Source: Sphingomonas sp. BK345 (GTDB taxonomy: Bacteria > Pseudomonadota > Alphaproteobacteria > Sphingomonadales > Sphingomonadaceae). From it: 64,000 nt of DNA. The stretch lies in NCBI RefSeq assembly GCF_014193845.1, contig NZ_JACHZX010000001.1:248001-312000 (forward strand), written 5' to 3'. This document shows, one piece after another, positions 23,409 to 32,736 of this stretch (positions are counted from its first letter, which is position 1; each line of letters begins with the position of its first letter). Made by a program: the position numbers and the translations under genes. Under the pieces are notes generated by a model. The model made no database searches. It was not told where the DNA came from and saw nothing but the letters and a program-made list of their open reading frames with translations.

Positions 23409-25356
23409 GGCTCCAGCCGATCAGGTGCGCCATCGTGGCGACCCACAGCAGCCCGAGGAACGCCACCGCGACCAGCACGGCGCGCAGCCGCACGCCCCAG
23501 CCGAACGTGCCGCGGAACGCCTCCACCAGGTTCCACAGTCCGATCAGCGCCGCCGCGATCGGGATCAAGGCGGCCACCTGGAGCAGCCGGATCGTGCCGT
23601 CGAGGGTGGCATTGTAGGCGTCGACCTGCTGGCTCAGGATCGGCGCGACGACGGTGTACCAGCCCGCGACATAGGCGAGGTCGGCCACGGCGGCGACGCG
23701 CACCAGCAGCCGCGCGCGCGCAGCGCACCCGGTCGCCACCCGCGGCGCGGCGTAGCGGCGCCGGATCCACCAGCCCGCCGGCCAGGCGACCACCGTGAGC
23801 AGCAGCACCAGCAGCGACAGGCCCGCGACCGTTTGGAACATCGTCGAGTTCCGCGCCGCCGGCACCGCCTGGAGCACGCCCACCGGGTTCTGGCTGTCGA
23901 CGAGCGTGCGCCGCCCGCGCAGCTCGGTCACGCGCAGCAGCCGCGTGCCGTCGACCGCGCGCCACAGCCCCGGCGCGATCTCGCGGAACCGCTTTCCCTC
24001 GATCGAGGAGACGCTGATCGTGCCGTCGTCGTTGGCGCTGACCACGTCCTGCTGGAGCAGGTAGAACAGGCTGATGAAGCCGGTCTCGACTCGCCGCGAG
24101 CTCTCGTAGTGCCCCGCCAGCGCGCGCGCGTCCGCCGCGGCGCTCGCGATCGCGAGCGGCAGCGGCGCGGGGCGTGCGGGGAAGTAGCGGTCCATGAACA
24201 GGTCGAACAGCCGCTCGCGCACGCCGTACACCGCGTCGCGCTCGCCGCGGCTGCTGAAGCTCATGAACAAGCCGACATTCTTCTCGGGCAGCAGCGCGAG
24301 GTCGGTATGGAAGACGATCGTGTCCCCGCCGTGGCCGATCACGGTCGTGCCGTTGCGCTGCATCCAGAAGAAGCCGTGCGCCATCGTGTCGAAGCCGGGG
24401 GTGGGCGGTGTCGGCGGACGATGCATGAACGCGACCGTTTCGGGGCGCAGGATGCGCGCGCCGCCGTAGCTGCCCCCGCCGAGGTGCGCGAGCATGAAGC
24501 GCGCCATGTCGTCCGCGGTCGCGGCAACGCTGCCCGCCGGCGCGGTGCCGACCAGCTCATAGGCGTGCGGCGGGCCGTCGCTGGTGTCATACCCTTTCGC
24601 CGCGAGCGGCGCGAGCGCGGGCGGCAAAGGCTGGACGAAGGTAGTGTGCGCCATGCCGAGCGGGCCGGTGATGTGGCGCGCGACATAGGCCTCGAACGGC
24701 TCGCCCGAGACGCGCTGGACGATATAGCCGGCGAGCGCCACGCCATAGTTGGAATAGGCCGGCGCCTCACCCGGCTTGAACAGGAAGGGGCGCGTATTCT
24801 CCTTGAGATAGCGCTCGGTGGTCTTGAGCAGTTTCGGGTCGCTGGCGAGCAGGTCCTTGAGCCCCTCCTCGAAGCCGCCGCGGTGCTGCATCAGGTCGTT
24901 GATCGTCACCGCGCGCCCCGGCGGGGTGATACGGAAGTCGAGGTAGCGGTTGACGTCGGCGTTGAGGTCGATCTTGCCCGCCTCGACCAGCTGCATCACC
25001 GCGGTCCAGGTCAGCAGCTTGGAGGTCGAGCCGATCCGCATCAGCGAGCGGCGCGGGTCCATCGGCGTCTTGGCGGCGACGTCGGCGTAGCCATAGCCCT
25101 TCTCGAACAGGATCGCGCCGTCCTTGACGACCGCCACCTGCGCGCCCGCGATCTTCCCGGCCTGGAGCGCGGCGGGCATATAGCCGTCGAGCCAGGCGCC
25201 GACGTCGGCTTCGGTGAGCTGGGGCGCGCTCGCGGGCGTGGCAGGCGCCGGCGGCGTCTCGGTGCCGGGGGCCGCGGGCGGCGCGACGGGCGGGCGCGCG
25301 GCCGGCGTCGCGGCGACGAGCAGCGCGGGGAGGAGCGCCAGTATAAGCGTCTTCAT
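23398..25356 (-). CDS. Serine hydrolase (beta-lactamase fold) with C-terminal membrane domain
   Basis: The 652-residue protein starts at the ATG at 25356; GAGAGG lies six bases upstream, better placed than for the ATG at 25362. A signal peptide (MKTLILALLPALLVAATPAA) and a Pro/Ala linker precede the class C/DD-peptidase-like domain (about 55-400): Ser-x-x-Lys in RIGSTSKLLTW, Tyr-x-Asn in PAYSNYGVAL, and HGG in VIGHGGDTIVFH. After a beta domain (about 410-510) come four membrane helices. It is close in layout to the 33713-35713 gene. Family members act on D-amino-acid peptides or beta-lactam-like amides. It is the last gene of the dgcN operon, 10 bp after the previous gene. Confidence 0.85.
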   Translation of the reverse strand: MKTLILALLPALLVAATPAARPPVAPPAAPGTETPPAPATPASAPQLTEADVGAWLDGYMPAALQAGKIAGAQVAVVKDGAILFEKGYGYADVAAKTPMDPRRSLMRIGSTSKLLTWTAVMQLVEAGKIDLNADVNRYLDFRITPPGRAVTINDLMQHRGGFEEGLKDLLASDPKLLKTTERYLKENTRPFLFKPGEAPAYSNYGVALAGYIVQRVSGEPFEAYVARHITGPLGMAHTTFVQPLPPALAPLAAKGYDTSDGPPHAYELVGTAPAGSVAATADDMARFMLAHLGGGSYGGARILRPETVAFMHRPPTPPTPGFDTMAHGFFWMQRNGTTVIGHGGDTIVFHTDLALLPEKNVGLFMSFSSRGERDAVYGVRERLFDLFMDRYFPARPAPLPLAIASAAADARALAGHYESSRRVETGFISLFYLLQQDVVSANDDGTISVSSIEGKRFREIAPGLWRAVDGTRLLRVTELRGRRTLVDSQNPVGVLQAVPAARNSTMFQTVAGLSLLVLLLTVVAWPAGWWIRRRYAAPRVATGCAARARLLVRVAAVADLAYVAGWYTVVAPILSQQVDAYNATLDGTIRLLQVAALIPIAAALIGLWNLVEAFRGTFGWGVRLRAVLVAVAFLGLLWVATMAHLIGWSLNY

Positions 25357-25366
25357 CGTCATCCTC

Positions 25367-26935
25367 TCACCTCGCCGGCTCGGGCTCGAACAGCAGGTCG
25401 GCATAGTCGAAGCTGAAGTCGGCGATCGGCGACACCGGCCGGGCCGTGACGCGCGCCACCTTGCCTGCTGCGTCGAGCGCGAAGGTCAGATAGGCCGGCT
25501 CGATCGCGGGATCGTCGAAGCGCGCGACGAAGGTATCATACTGATAATGTTCGAGTCGCCCCGCCATGCGCGGCGTCGGCACGAAGCGCACCGAGAGCCC
25601 GGCGGCATCGCCGCCGATCTCGATCGCGCCGTACCAGCGGTCGGCGTAGCGGCCCACGTAGCGCGCCAGCGGCAGCGACGGTCCCACCTTGGCGGGCGTG
25701 GCCGCCTCGGCGCGCACCGCCGCCTCGGCCGCGGCGATCCGCTGCGCGCGATACTGCGTGAAGCGCGCCGGCCAGTCCTGCCGCTTCGCCCCGAGATAAT
25801 GGTCGATCAGCTCCCACATCAGACCATGCCGCGGCGCGGCTTCCTCGCTGTTGAGCTCGATCGCGAAGCCGACGTGGCGCGCGGGGATCATCACCACCAC
25901 CGAGGTCATGCCGAACAGCCCGCCGGCGTGCCACACGATCCGCTCGCCGCGATAGTCGCGCACCTCCCAGCCGAGCGCATAGCCGTCGAAGGTCGGCGTG
26001 GTCCCCGCGACCGGCTCGGGCAGCGGGGTAATCGGGATCGGCGTCACCGGCGCCCACATCTCGCGCCCCGCCGCGGCGGAGAAGACGCGCGTGCCATCCG
26101 CCGCGGCCCCGCCGCCTAGCTGCACCTGGAGCCAGCGCGCCATGTCGGTGGCGCTCGCCGCGATCAGCCCGGCGGGGGCGGCAGCCTGGGGCAGCTGGTC
26201 GTGCTCGTCGAGCCCGCGCATCGTGCCGGTGCCGCGCACCGTGCCGCCGAAGCGCGCGTGCGGCAGCGCGCGGTTGGGCAGCGCCCAGAAGGTCGCCAGC
26301 TCCCCGGTCGCGCCCGCCATGCCGGCGGGGGCGAGCACGTGCGCGCGGACATAATCCTCCCACGTCTGCCCGCTCACCGCTTCGATCAGCTGCCCGGCGA
26401 CGGTGTAGAGGACGTTGTCATAGGCATAGCCGCTGCGGAAGCTGGTCGCGGGCGCGATATAGCGCAGCCGCCGCACGATCTCGGCGCGCGAATAGCTGCC
26501 GCGCGGCACGTACAGCAGGTCGCCCGCACCGAGACCGAGCCCGCTGCGGTGCACCAGCAGGTCGCGCACCGTCATCTCGCGCGTGACCCAGGCATCGTAC
26601 ATCTGGAAGCTGGGGAGATGGTCGACCACCCGGTCGTCCCAGCCGAGCTTGCCCGCATCGACCAGGGTCGCGATCGCGGCGACGGTCATCGCCTTGGCGG
26701 TGGAGCCAATCAGGAAGGTGGTGTTCGCGTCGACCCGCTCGGGCGCACCCTGCCGCCGCACGCCATAGCCCCTGGCGAGCGTGACCGTGCCGTCCTCGAC
26801 GATCGCCACCGCCATGCCCGGCGTGCCCGAGCCGCGCATCACCTGTTCGACGCGCGCGTCGAAGCCTTTCGGCGGCGCGGCGGACGCGGGCGCGGCGACC
26901 AGCGCGGCGAGCAGCACGGGTGCGGCGTATCTCAT
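25367..26935 (-). CDS. Secreted serine hydrolase (beta-lactamase/D-aminopeptidase type)
   Basis: The 522-residue protein starts at the ATG at 26935, which overlaps the stop of the YkvI-like gene (ATGA). It has a Sec signal (MRYAAPVLLAALVAAPASAA). The catalytic domain (about 25-360) has Ser-x-x-Lys in LIGSTAKAMTV, Tyr-x-Asn in YAYDNVLYTVAG and HAGG in IVWHAGGLFGMTS. The C-terminal beta domain (about 400-515, LPLARYVGRYADRWYGAIEI) is the lipocalin-like part seen in ClbP/D-aminopeptidase relatives. Unlike the two other hydrolases of the locus it lacks membrane helices. It probably removes or hydrolyses D-amino-acid peptides in the periplasm. Confidence 0.87.
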   Translation of the reverse strand: MRYAAPVLLAALVAAPASAAPPKGFDARVEQVMRGSGTPGMAVAIVEDGTVTLARGYGVRRQGAPERVDANTTFLIGSTAKAMTVAAIATLVDAGKLGWDDRVVDHLPSFQMYDAWVTREMTVRDLLVHRSGLGLGAGDLLYVPRGSYSRAEIVRRLRYIAPATSFRSGYAYDNVLYTVAGQLIEAVSGQTWEDYVRAHVLAPAGMAGATGELATFWALPNRALPHARFGGTVRGTGTMRGLDEHDQLPQAAAPAGLIAASATDMARWLQVQLGGGAAADGTRVFSAAAGREMWAPVTPIPITPLPEPVAGTTPTFDGYALGWEVRDYRGERIVWHAGGLFGMTSVVVMIPARHVGFAIELNSEEAAPRHGLMWELIDHYLGAKRQDWPARFTQYRAQRIAAAEAAVRAEAATPAKVGPSLPLARYVGRYADRWYGAIEIGGDAAGLSVRFVPTPRMAGRLEHYQYDTFVARFDDPAIEPAYLTFALDAAGKVARVTARPVSPIADFSFDYADLLFEPEPAR

Positions 26936-28050
26936 GCGGTCGGCTCCGGCTGGGCCGATCCGCCGCGCCCCACGATGGTGAGCAGCAGCAGCGGCACGAC
27001 GTAGATCAGGATCAGCAGCGCGGCGAGCAACCGGTAGCCGCCCGCGATCAGTCCGACCAAGCCGACACGCTCGGCGAGCAGCATGCACGGCGCGAGCAGC
27101 GCCAGTGCGAGCAGCGCGCGCGCCGGCGGCGACAGCGCCGCGCGGCCACGCGCACGCGCGACGCGCTCGTTCACCGCATGAACGGCGCCGGTGCCGCTCT
27201 CCAGCAGCGCGGCGAAGATCATCAGCTGGAAGCCGAGGTGAAACAGCGGGTGGCCGAGCCGCGTCAGGATATAGTCGGACGGCAGCACCGCCCCCGTGAT
27301 CTCAGGGAGGAAGGCCGCCATGGTGACGAAGAACAGCAGCGCGGGCAGCATCGCGAGTGGCGCCGCCAGCGCACCCGCGATCACCGCGTCGCGGCCCGAG
27401 CGGAAGTGGCGCGTCACCGGCAGCACGATCACCGCGCCGACGATATTGTAGCCCGCATAGGTCAGCCCGCCGAGCGCCCAGCCCGGTGCGGGCGGCCCCG
27501 CCGCGGCGAAGGCGTCAGCGATCCGCCCGCCCACGCCCGTCAGCGCGAGCAGCAGGAACAACGCGTAGGTGGCGTAGAGCAGCACCGAGACCCAGAGGAA
27601 GACGCGTTCGACGCCCGCGTTGCCCCAGGCGACGCAGGCGGTGATGCCCGCGAGCAGCGCCAGCGTCCCCGCCAGCGCAGGCAGCCCCAGCGTCGCCGCG
27701 CCGATCTCCCCCGCCGCGGCGCCGAACACCGCGAGCACGACCACGACGAACAGCGCGTAGGCGCCCTCGAACAAGACCCAATAGCGCCCCAGCAGCGCCT
27801 GGAAAAAGGTGCGATAGTCGCGCGCGCCGACCGCGTGCGCGAGCCGGAAGGTAGCGGCGGCGACGACACCCCAGATCAGCGTCGCCAGCGCCATCGCCAG
27901 CACCCCGCCCCAGGCGCCCGCAGGCAGGAAGAACTCGGCGAGCTCGCGCCCGGTGGCATAGCCGCCCCCGATCACCACCGCCTTGAACGCGAGCCCGGGC
28001 AGCACGAACCGCCGGAAGCGGTCGGCCGCGGCGGGGCTCAGGCCGCGCAC
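26932..28050 (-). CDS. YkvI-like inner-membrane transport protein
   Basis: The likely start is the GTG at 28050 (VRGLSPAAADRF), which overlaps the end of dgcN by 13 bp; this gives 372 residues. About ten hydrophobic helices are visible, with an N-terminal VLPGLAFKAVVIGGGYATGR signature of YkvI-type membrane proteins and an AGYNIVGAVIVLPVTRHFRS segment. The YkvI family belongs to the APC-like/LeuT-fold transporter group and is often annotated as uncharacterised. Overlaps with both dgcN and the hydrolase gene place it firmly in the D-amino-acid operon; D-glutamate or a peptide product is a reasonable substrate guess. Confidence 0.75.
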   Translation of the reverse strand: MRGLSPAAADRFRRFVLPGLAFKAVVIGGGYATGRELAEFFLPAGAWGGVLAMALATLIWGVVAAATFRLAHAVGARDYRTFFQALLGRYWVLFEGAYALFVVVVLAVFGAAAGEIGAATLGLPALAGTLALLAGITACVAWGNAGVERVFLWVSVLLYATYALFLLLALTGVGGRIADAFAAAGPPAPGWALGGLTYAGYNIVGAVIVLPVTRHFRSGRDAVIAGALAAPLAMLPALLFFVTMAAFLPEITGAVLPSDYILTRLGHPLFHLGFQLMIFAALLESGTGAVHAVNERVARARGRAALSPPARALLALALLAPCMLLAERVGLVGLIAGGYRLLAALLILIYVVPLLLLTIVGRGGSAQPEPTA

Positions 28051-29081
28051 GCGTCGAGCAGCCGCTCGAAGGCGTCGCCGCCGCGGATCGGGTCGGCCGT
28101 CGGTAGGCCGAGCCGCTCGGCCGTGTGCGCGATCTCCGCCGCCGCCTCGGCCTCGGTCATGCCCGCGGTATTGAGGCTGACGCCGGCACAGCGGATCGCG
28201 GGGTTGGTCAGCCGCCCGACCGCGACCGTCTGCTCGATCACCGCCTCGATCGACGGCACATGGTAGCCCGGCGTGCCGAGGATCTGCGCGCGCGTCGGCT
28301 GGTGGCAGACGACGAAGAGATCGGGCTGACTGCCGTGGAGCAGCGCCAGCGACACCGCGGCGTAGGAGGGGTGGAACAGCGAGCCCTGCCCCTCGATCAC
28401 GTCGAGATGGGTCGGCGGCGCCTCGGGGCTGAGCAGCTCGGCGGCGCCGGCGGCGAAGTCGGCAACGACCGCGTCGATCGCGATCCCCTCGCCCGCGATC
28501 ATGATGCCGGTCTGCCCGCTGGCACGGAAGGTCGCGTCCTGCCCGCGCGCCTGGAGCCCGCGCGCGATCGCCAGCGCGGTATATTTCTTGCCGAGCGCGC
28601 AGTCGGTGCCGACCGTCAGCAGCCGTCGCCCGGCGCGCTTGGCGCCGGTCGCGATCGGCAGCGCGGCGGGCGGCTCGCGCACGTCGACCAGCCGCGTGCC
28701 CGCGCGCGCCGCCGCCTCGCGCAGCGCGGGGAGGTCGCCGAGCCGGGTGTGGAGCCCGGCGACCAGGTCGAGCCCCGCCTCCACCGCGGCGAGCAGCTCG
28801 GGCATCCACGCCGCCGGGATCACGCCGCCCTGGTTGGCGACGCCGATCACCATCGAGCGCGCCCCCGCCACCGCGGCGGCCGCGGGGGTCATCCGCGGCA
28901 AACCGGTGGAGACGGTCGCGGCGGGCAGCGCATGCTCGGCGAGGCATTTGTCCGCCGCCCAGTCGCGCAGCCCGAGCGCGGTCTTGGCAAAGCCCGGCTC
29001 GGTCGCGTCGCCGAGGAACAGCAGGTAGGGCGCCGCCAGTGAATGCACCGCGCGTGGGGGAGAGGCGGGAGCGTCGCGCAC
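28038..29081 (-). CDS. dgcN: DUF1611 protein, D-glutamate N-acetyltransferase DgcN
   Basis: The 347-residue protein starts at a GTG at 29081, 2 bp after the receptor stop. It is a DUF1611 protein: an N-terminal domain with VIGVANQGGVIPAAWMPEL and a C-terminal P-loop-like domain with LLTVGTDCALGKKYTALAIA, ASGQTGIMIAGEGIAID and VIEGQGSLFHPSYA. In marine bacteria DgcN acetylates D-Glu and the enolase-type racemase DgcA turns N-acetyl-D-Glu into N-acetyl-L-Glu. A DgcA homologue is encoded at 32724-33713, which supports this call. Cytoplasmic. It is in an operon with the TonB receptor upstream. Confidence 0.83.
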   Translation of the reverse strand: MRDAPASPPRAVHSLAAPYLLFLGDATEPGFAKTALGLRDWAADKCLAEHALPAATVSTGLPRMTPAAAAVAGARSMVIGVANQGGVIPAAWMPELLAAVEAGLDLVAGLHTRLGDLPALREAAARAGTRLVDVREPPAALPIATGAKRAGRRLLTVGTDCALGKKYTALAIARGLQARGQDATFRASGQTGIMIAGEGIAIDAVVADFAAGAAELLSPEAPPTHLDVIEGQGSLFHPSYAAVSLALLHGSQPDLFVVCHQPTRAQILGTPGYHVPSIEAVIEQTVAVGRLTNPAIRCAGVSLNTAGMTEAEAAAEIAHTAERLGLPTADPIRGGDAFERLLDACAA

Positions 29082-29083
29082 GA

Positions 29084-31390
29084 TCAGAACCCGACGCCCA
29101 GCGTCGCGCCGATCGTGCGCGGCTGGATCGGGCTCACCTCGATCGCGCCGTTGGGGCGGGTCGGATAGGTCCCGGCCGAGATCAGCCCGCGCGAGTCACC
29201 GATGTTGCGCGCGTAGACCGACAGGTCGAACCGCCCCAGCGACACGCCGGCGCGCAGGCTGGCGGTGGTATAGCCGTCGAAGGTGATTCGGCGACCGAAC
29301 AGGTCGCGATAGGCCGCGTCGAAATTCCCGAGCCGGTCGCTCACCGTCGACACATCGGCGCCGACATAGGGCCGCGCGCCGTCCCAGTCCCAGCTATATT
29401 CAGCCGAGACGTTGGCGTTCCAGGTCGGGGCGAACGGCAGCTGGTCGCCGTCGCGCCCGCCGTTCGAGGTGTCGCCGCGCAGCCGCGTGTTGTTGTAGGC
29501 GACGGTAGTGGTGACGGTGAAGCCGCGCGTCGGGCGCAGCGTCGCAGTCGCCTCGACGCCGTAGCTGCGCGCGCCCTCGCCGTTTGCGTCGGCCGAGATC
29601 GGCCCGGCGTCGGTCTGGAAGGTCGCGACGATCAGCGTCTTGTCCCAATCGAGATAATAGCCCGACAGGTCGATGCCGAAGGTCCGGTCGGCGGTCTCGG
29701 CGCGGATGCCGGCCTCGTAGCTCATCAGCGTGTCGGCGTCGGTCTGGAGCGGATAGTCGGGGCCGGCGCCAGGCGGCACCACGTTGGGGCCGCCGGGGCG
29801 ATAGCCCTTGGCGACGCGTGCGTAGACCTCGCTGTGTGGCGCGAACGCGTAGCGCGGCGACACCGACCAGGTGAACACGCCCTCCTTGGAGGTCGCGCGG
29901 CTCTGCGACGGACCGCCGAACAGCGCGCCGTCGAGCGTCTGCGTGGTGCGCTGGTCGTTGTGGCTGTAGCGGCCGCCCGCGGTGAGGTCGAACGTGTCGC
30001 TGAAGTGCAGCGTCGCGCTGCCGAAGCCGGCGAACTCCTTGTAGGTCGAGTCCAGCTGCGCGAGGACCAGGCCGTTGAAGCCGGGGATCTCCGGCACCGG
30101 GGTGACCGGGCGGCCGGTCGCGGTGTCGAACGGGTAATAGCGCTGGTACAGCTGCCCCGGCTCGCGCGTGTAATAGCCTCCGACCAGCCACTCGAGCGTG
30201 GCGGAGCCGTTGGAGGCGAGCCGCAGCTCCTGGGTAAATTTTTTCTGCGTCGAACGGTTGGGATAGTAGATGCCGTAAGCGTCGGGCACGAGGCCGTAGA
30301 TCGCGGAGGACGCATATTGCGCCAGGGTGATCCCGCCGAGATCGTTGTACGACACATCGCTCCGGTCGGTCGCGACCTGGCGGCTGTAGCTGGTGACCGA
30401 GGTGAAGCTGGCGAAGCCCAGGTCATAGTCGAGCGTGCCGGTGTAGAGGCGGTAGCTCACCTCGTTGCGATCGGGGAAGAGCTGGTAGCGCACCTCGCGC
30501 CCGCCGGTGCTCGCGCCGGTGAACGGGTCGGCGGTGATCGGGCGCAGCGTCGCCGCATCGGCGTCGAAGGCGTTGCGCGAGTCGACCTCGATGTTCTGCA
30601 ACACCGCGGTGAGCCGCAGCGACAACCGGTCGCTCGGTTTGAGCAGCAGCGAGGCGCGGCCGCCGTAGCTGCGCGCGCGGTTGACGTCCTCGTCGGCGAT
30701 ACCGATCGCGTCGATATAGCCCGCGCTGCGACGGTAGAAGCCGCTCGCGCGCAGCGCCACCGCGTCGCCGAGCGGCACGTTGACCAGCGCGTTGCCGTAA
30801 TAGCCCGTGCCGCCGTCGCGCACCGTCTCGGCGCCGCCCTGCCCGCGCGCCTCCCACTTGCCCAGCTTGGGGGCGACGGTCACATATTTGACCACGCCAC
30901 CCAGCGAGTTGGCGCCGTAGAGCGTGCCCTGCGGCCCGCGCAGCACTTCCAGCCGCTCGATGTCGAACGTGTCGAAGTCGCCCGCCAAGGTCGCGCCGTT
31001 GGTCTGGCCGGTGCTCGAGCCGAACGGCGTGTCGTCGAGATAGACCGCGACCGTCGGGCTGGCGCCACCGGCGTTGATGCCGCGCAGCACGACGCGGGTC
31101 TGGCCGGGATTGCCCGACTCGAACGACAGGCCGGGTACCAGCGCGGCATAGTCGGCGATGGTGCGCGCCTGGCGCTGCTCCAGCGCCTCGCCGCCCAGCA
31201 CCGACATCGACTGGGGCACGTCCGACAGGAGCTGCTCGCGCTTCTGCGCGGTGACGATGATGTCGCCGACCTGCGCGGCCTCACGCTCGGGCGGCGCGGC
31301 GTCTGGTGACGCCTGCTGCGCCGCCGCTGCCCCGCCGAGGAAGAGCGCCAGCGCGCTCGCGACCGACGCGCTACGACGAATGTTCCCCAT
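29084..31390 (-). CDS. TonB-dependent receptor of the D-amino-acid/peptide locus
   Basis: The 768-residue protein starts at the ATG at 31390 after GGGGGAAGCG. It has a signal peptide ending GGAAAAQ, a TonB box region (GDIIVTAQKREQ), a plug domain (about 45-170, including IERLEVLRGPQGTLYGANSL) and a 22-strand barrel ending PRTIGATLGVGF. IIVTAQKRE and GxLYGANSLGG are typical of sphingomonad receptors of the FecA/BtuB-like broad group. Its promoter carries the TCCTGAT-type inverted repeat shared with the XRE regulator region. It probably imports the peptide or D-amino-acid compound handled by the operon. Confidence 0.93.
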   Translation of the reverse strand: MGNIRRSASVASALALFLGGAAAAQQASPDAAPPEREAAQVGDIIVTAQKREQLLSDVPQSMSVLGGEALEQRQARTIADYAALVPGLSFESGNPGQTRVVLRGINAGGASPTVAVYLDDTPFGSSTGQTNGATLAGDFDTFDIERLEVLRGPQGTLYGANSLGGVVKYVTVAPKLGKWEARGQGGAETVRDGGTGYYGNALVNVPLGDAVALRASGFYRRSAGYIDAIGIADEDVNRARSYGGRASLLLKPSDRLSLRLTAVLQNIEVDSRNAFDADAATLRPITADPFTGASTGGREVRYQLFPDRNEVSYRLYTGTLDYDLGFASFTSVTSYSRQVATDRSDVSYNDLGGITLAQYASSAIYGLVPDAYGIYYPNRSTQKKFTQELRLASNGSATLEWLVGGYYTREPGQLYQRYYPFDTATGRPVTPVPEIPGFNGLVLAQLDSTYKEFAGFGSATLHFSDTFDLTAGGRYSHNDQRTTQTLDGALFGGPSQSRATSKEGVFTWSVSPRYAFAPHSEVYARVAKGYRPGGPNVVPPGAGPDYPLQTDADTLMSYEAGIRAETADRTFGIDLSGYYLDWDKTLIVATFQTDAGPISADANGEGARSYGVEATATLRPTRGFTVTTTVAYNNTRLRGDTSNGGRDGDQLPFAPTWNANVSAEYSWDWDGARPYVGADVSTVSDRLGNFDAAYRDLFGRRITFDGYTTASLRAGVSLGRFDLSVYARNIGDSRGLISAGTYPTRPNGAIEVSPIQPRTIGATLGVGF

Positions 31391-31411
31391 CGCTTCCCCC
31401 TCGATGTTGCC

Positions 31412-31435
31412 AATTAGGATGCTAATGTCCTGATT
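31412..31435. promoter_or_regulatory. Inverted repeat operator in the receptor promoter
   Basis: AATTAGGA, 8 bases, TCCTGATT: an inverted repeat with one mismatch, 22 bp upstream of the receptor ATG. A TTGACT at 31443-31448 (minus strand) fits a -35 box, so the repeat would cover the core promoter. TCCTGAT also occurs in the XRE regulator promoter at 35751. Confidence 0.55.
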
Positions 31436-31455
31436 GGAGAATAGTCAATCGCAAA

Positions 31456-32736
31456 TTAGCTCCGCTCGCCCGTTCTGATCACTTGGATTGATGCCGGGTC
31501 GACCGCCGCCAGCAGCACCGCGGCGAACGCGGCCAGACCGGCGAGCAGCAGGAAGAAGGCGCCGTGGCCCAGCGCGGTCCAGGCGGTGCCGACCAGCCCG
31601 GCGGCGAGGCTGCCCGCGAAGGTGGCGAGGTACCAGGCCGCCACGGTGGTCGCGCCCAGCCCCGCGGGGGCGAGCCGCGCGAACAGCCCCAGACCGGTCG
31701 GCAGGATGTGCAGCTCGCCCACGGTGAGCAGCGCGAAGAACAGCGCGAGCCACAGCCAGTGCGAGGCACCTCCGCGCGCCGCCAGCCCGGCGAGCAGGAG
31801 ATACGCGCCCGCCACGATCAGCGCACCCACCGCCATACGCCGCACCGGCCGCTCCGCGCGGCCGCGCTCGGCGCGATGCCGCCACCGCGCCAGCAGCGGC
31901 GGGGTCAACGCCATCACGAACAGCGGGTTGAGCGACTGGAACCAGGTCATCGGCACGATCGCGGCGCCGGCGCGGCGATCGACCCCGCTGTCCGCCCAGA
32001 GCGCCACGGTGTTGCCGACCTGCTCATAGGCGGCGCGAAAGATGGTGACGCACAGCGCCACCGCGACCAGCAGCAGCGCCACCTCGCGCGTGAAGCGGCC
32101 GCGCGGCGCGGCGTGGCGCACCGGCGCGGCGCGCGCAGTCGCGGGCAGGTAGCGTTGCCCCCATAAGTAGATGCCCAGCCCCGCCACCATGCCGACCCCG
32201 GCGGCGCCGAAGCCGTAATGCCAGCCGTACAGCTCACCCAGCGTCCCGCACAGCAGCGGCGCGAGGAAGCCGCCGATGTTCACGCCGACATAATAGACGT
32301 TGTACGCCCAGCCGACGCGCGGGTCGCCGGGGGCGTAGAGGTCGTCGATCTGGCTCGGCAGGCTCGGCAGGAACAGCCCGTTGCCGAGCGCGATCGTCAC
32401 CAGCGCGACGTAGAAGAGCGGCTCGAACGCCATCATGAAATGGCCCAGCGCCATGATCGCGCCGCCCAGCACGATCGCGCGCCTCTTGCCGAGCAGCCGG
32501 TCGGCGATCACCCCGCCCAGGATCGGCGTGAAATAGGCGCAGGCGGTGTAGGCGCCGTAGATCAGCGAGGCCTGCGCCTGCCCCAGCATCAGCTGCTTGG
32601 TCATGTAATAGACCAGCAGCGCGCGCATCCCATAGTAGGAGAATTGCTCCCACATGTTGGTGAGAAACAGCACCGTCAGCCCGCGCGGCTGACCGAACCA
32701 GGTCGGCGCGGGCGGCGCGGCGCTCACCCGCCCCAT
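31456..32736 (-). CDS. POT/PTR2-family peptide transporter
   Basis: The 426-residue form starts at the ATG at 32736; a GTG at 32727 that overlaps the dgcA stop as GTGA is also possible. It has about 12 membrane helices. POT features are NMWEQFSYYGMRALLVYYM in helix 1, the PTR2 signature TPILGGVIADRLLGKRRAIV and a VYYVGVNIGGFLAPL helix. These transporters import di- and tripeptides with protons. It overlaps dgcA by 13 bp and so belongs to the operon starting at 35713. It would bring peptides released in the periplasm into the cytoplasm. The shape also recalls mlrD of microcystin degraders. Confidence 0.87.
   Translation of the reverse strand: MGRVSAAPPAPTWFGQPRGLTVLFLTNMWEQFSYYGMRALLVYYMTKQLMLGQAQASLIYGAYTACAYFTPILGGVIADRLLGKRRAIVLGGAIMALGHFMMAFEPLFYVALVTIALGNGLFLPSLPSQIDDLYAPGDPRVGWAYNVYYVGVNIGGFLAPLLCGTLGELYGWHYGFGAAGVGMVAGLGIYLWGQRYLPATARAAPVRHAAPRGRFTREVALLLVAVALCVTIFRAAYEQVGNTVALWADSGVDRRAGAAIVPMTWFQSLNPLFVMALTPPLLARWRHRAERGRAERPVRRMAVGALIVAGAYLLLAGLAARGGASHWLWLALFFALLTVGELHILPTGLGLFARLAPAGLGATTVAAWYLATFAGSLAAGLVGTAWTALGHGAFFLLLAGLAAFAAVLLAAVDPASIQVIRTGERS

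Noticed and set aside
29039..31309. A 756-codon plus-strand frame opposite the TonB receptor
   Set aside because: Antisense shadow caused by G/C-rich third positions; the receptor frame has signal, plug and barrel.
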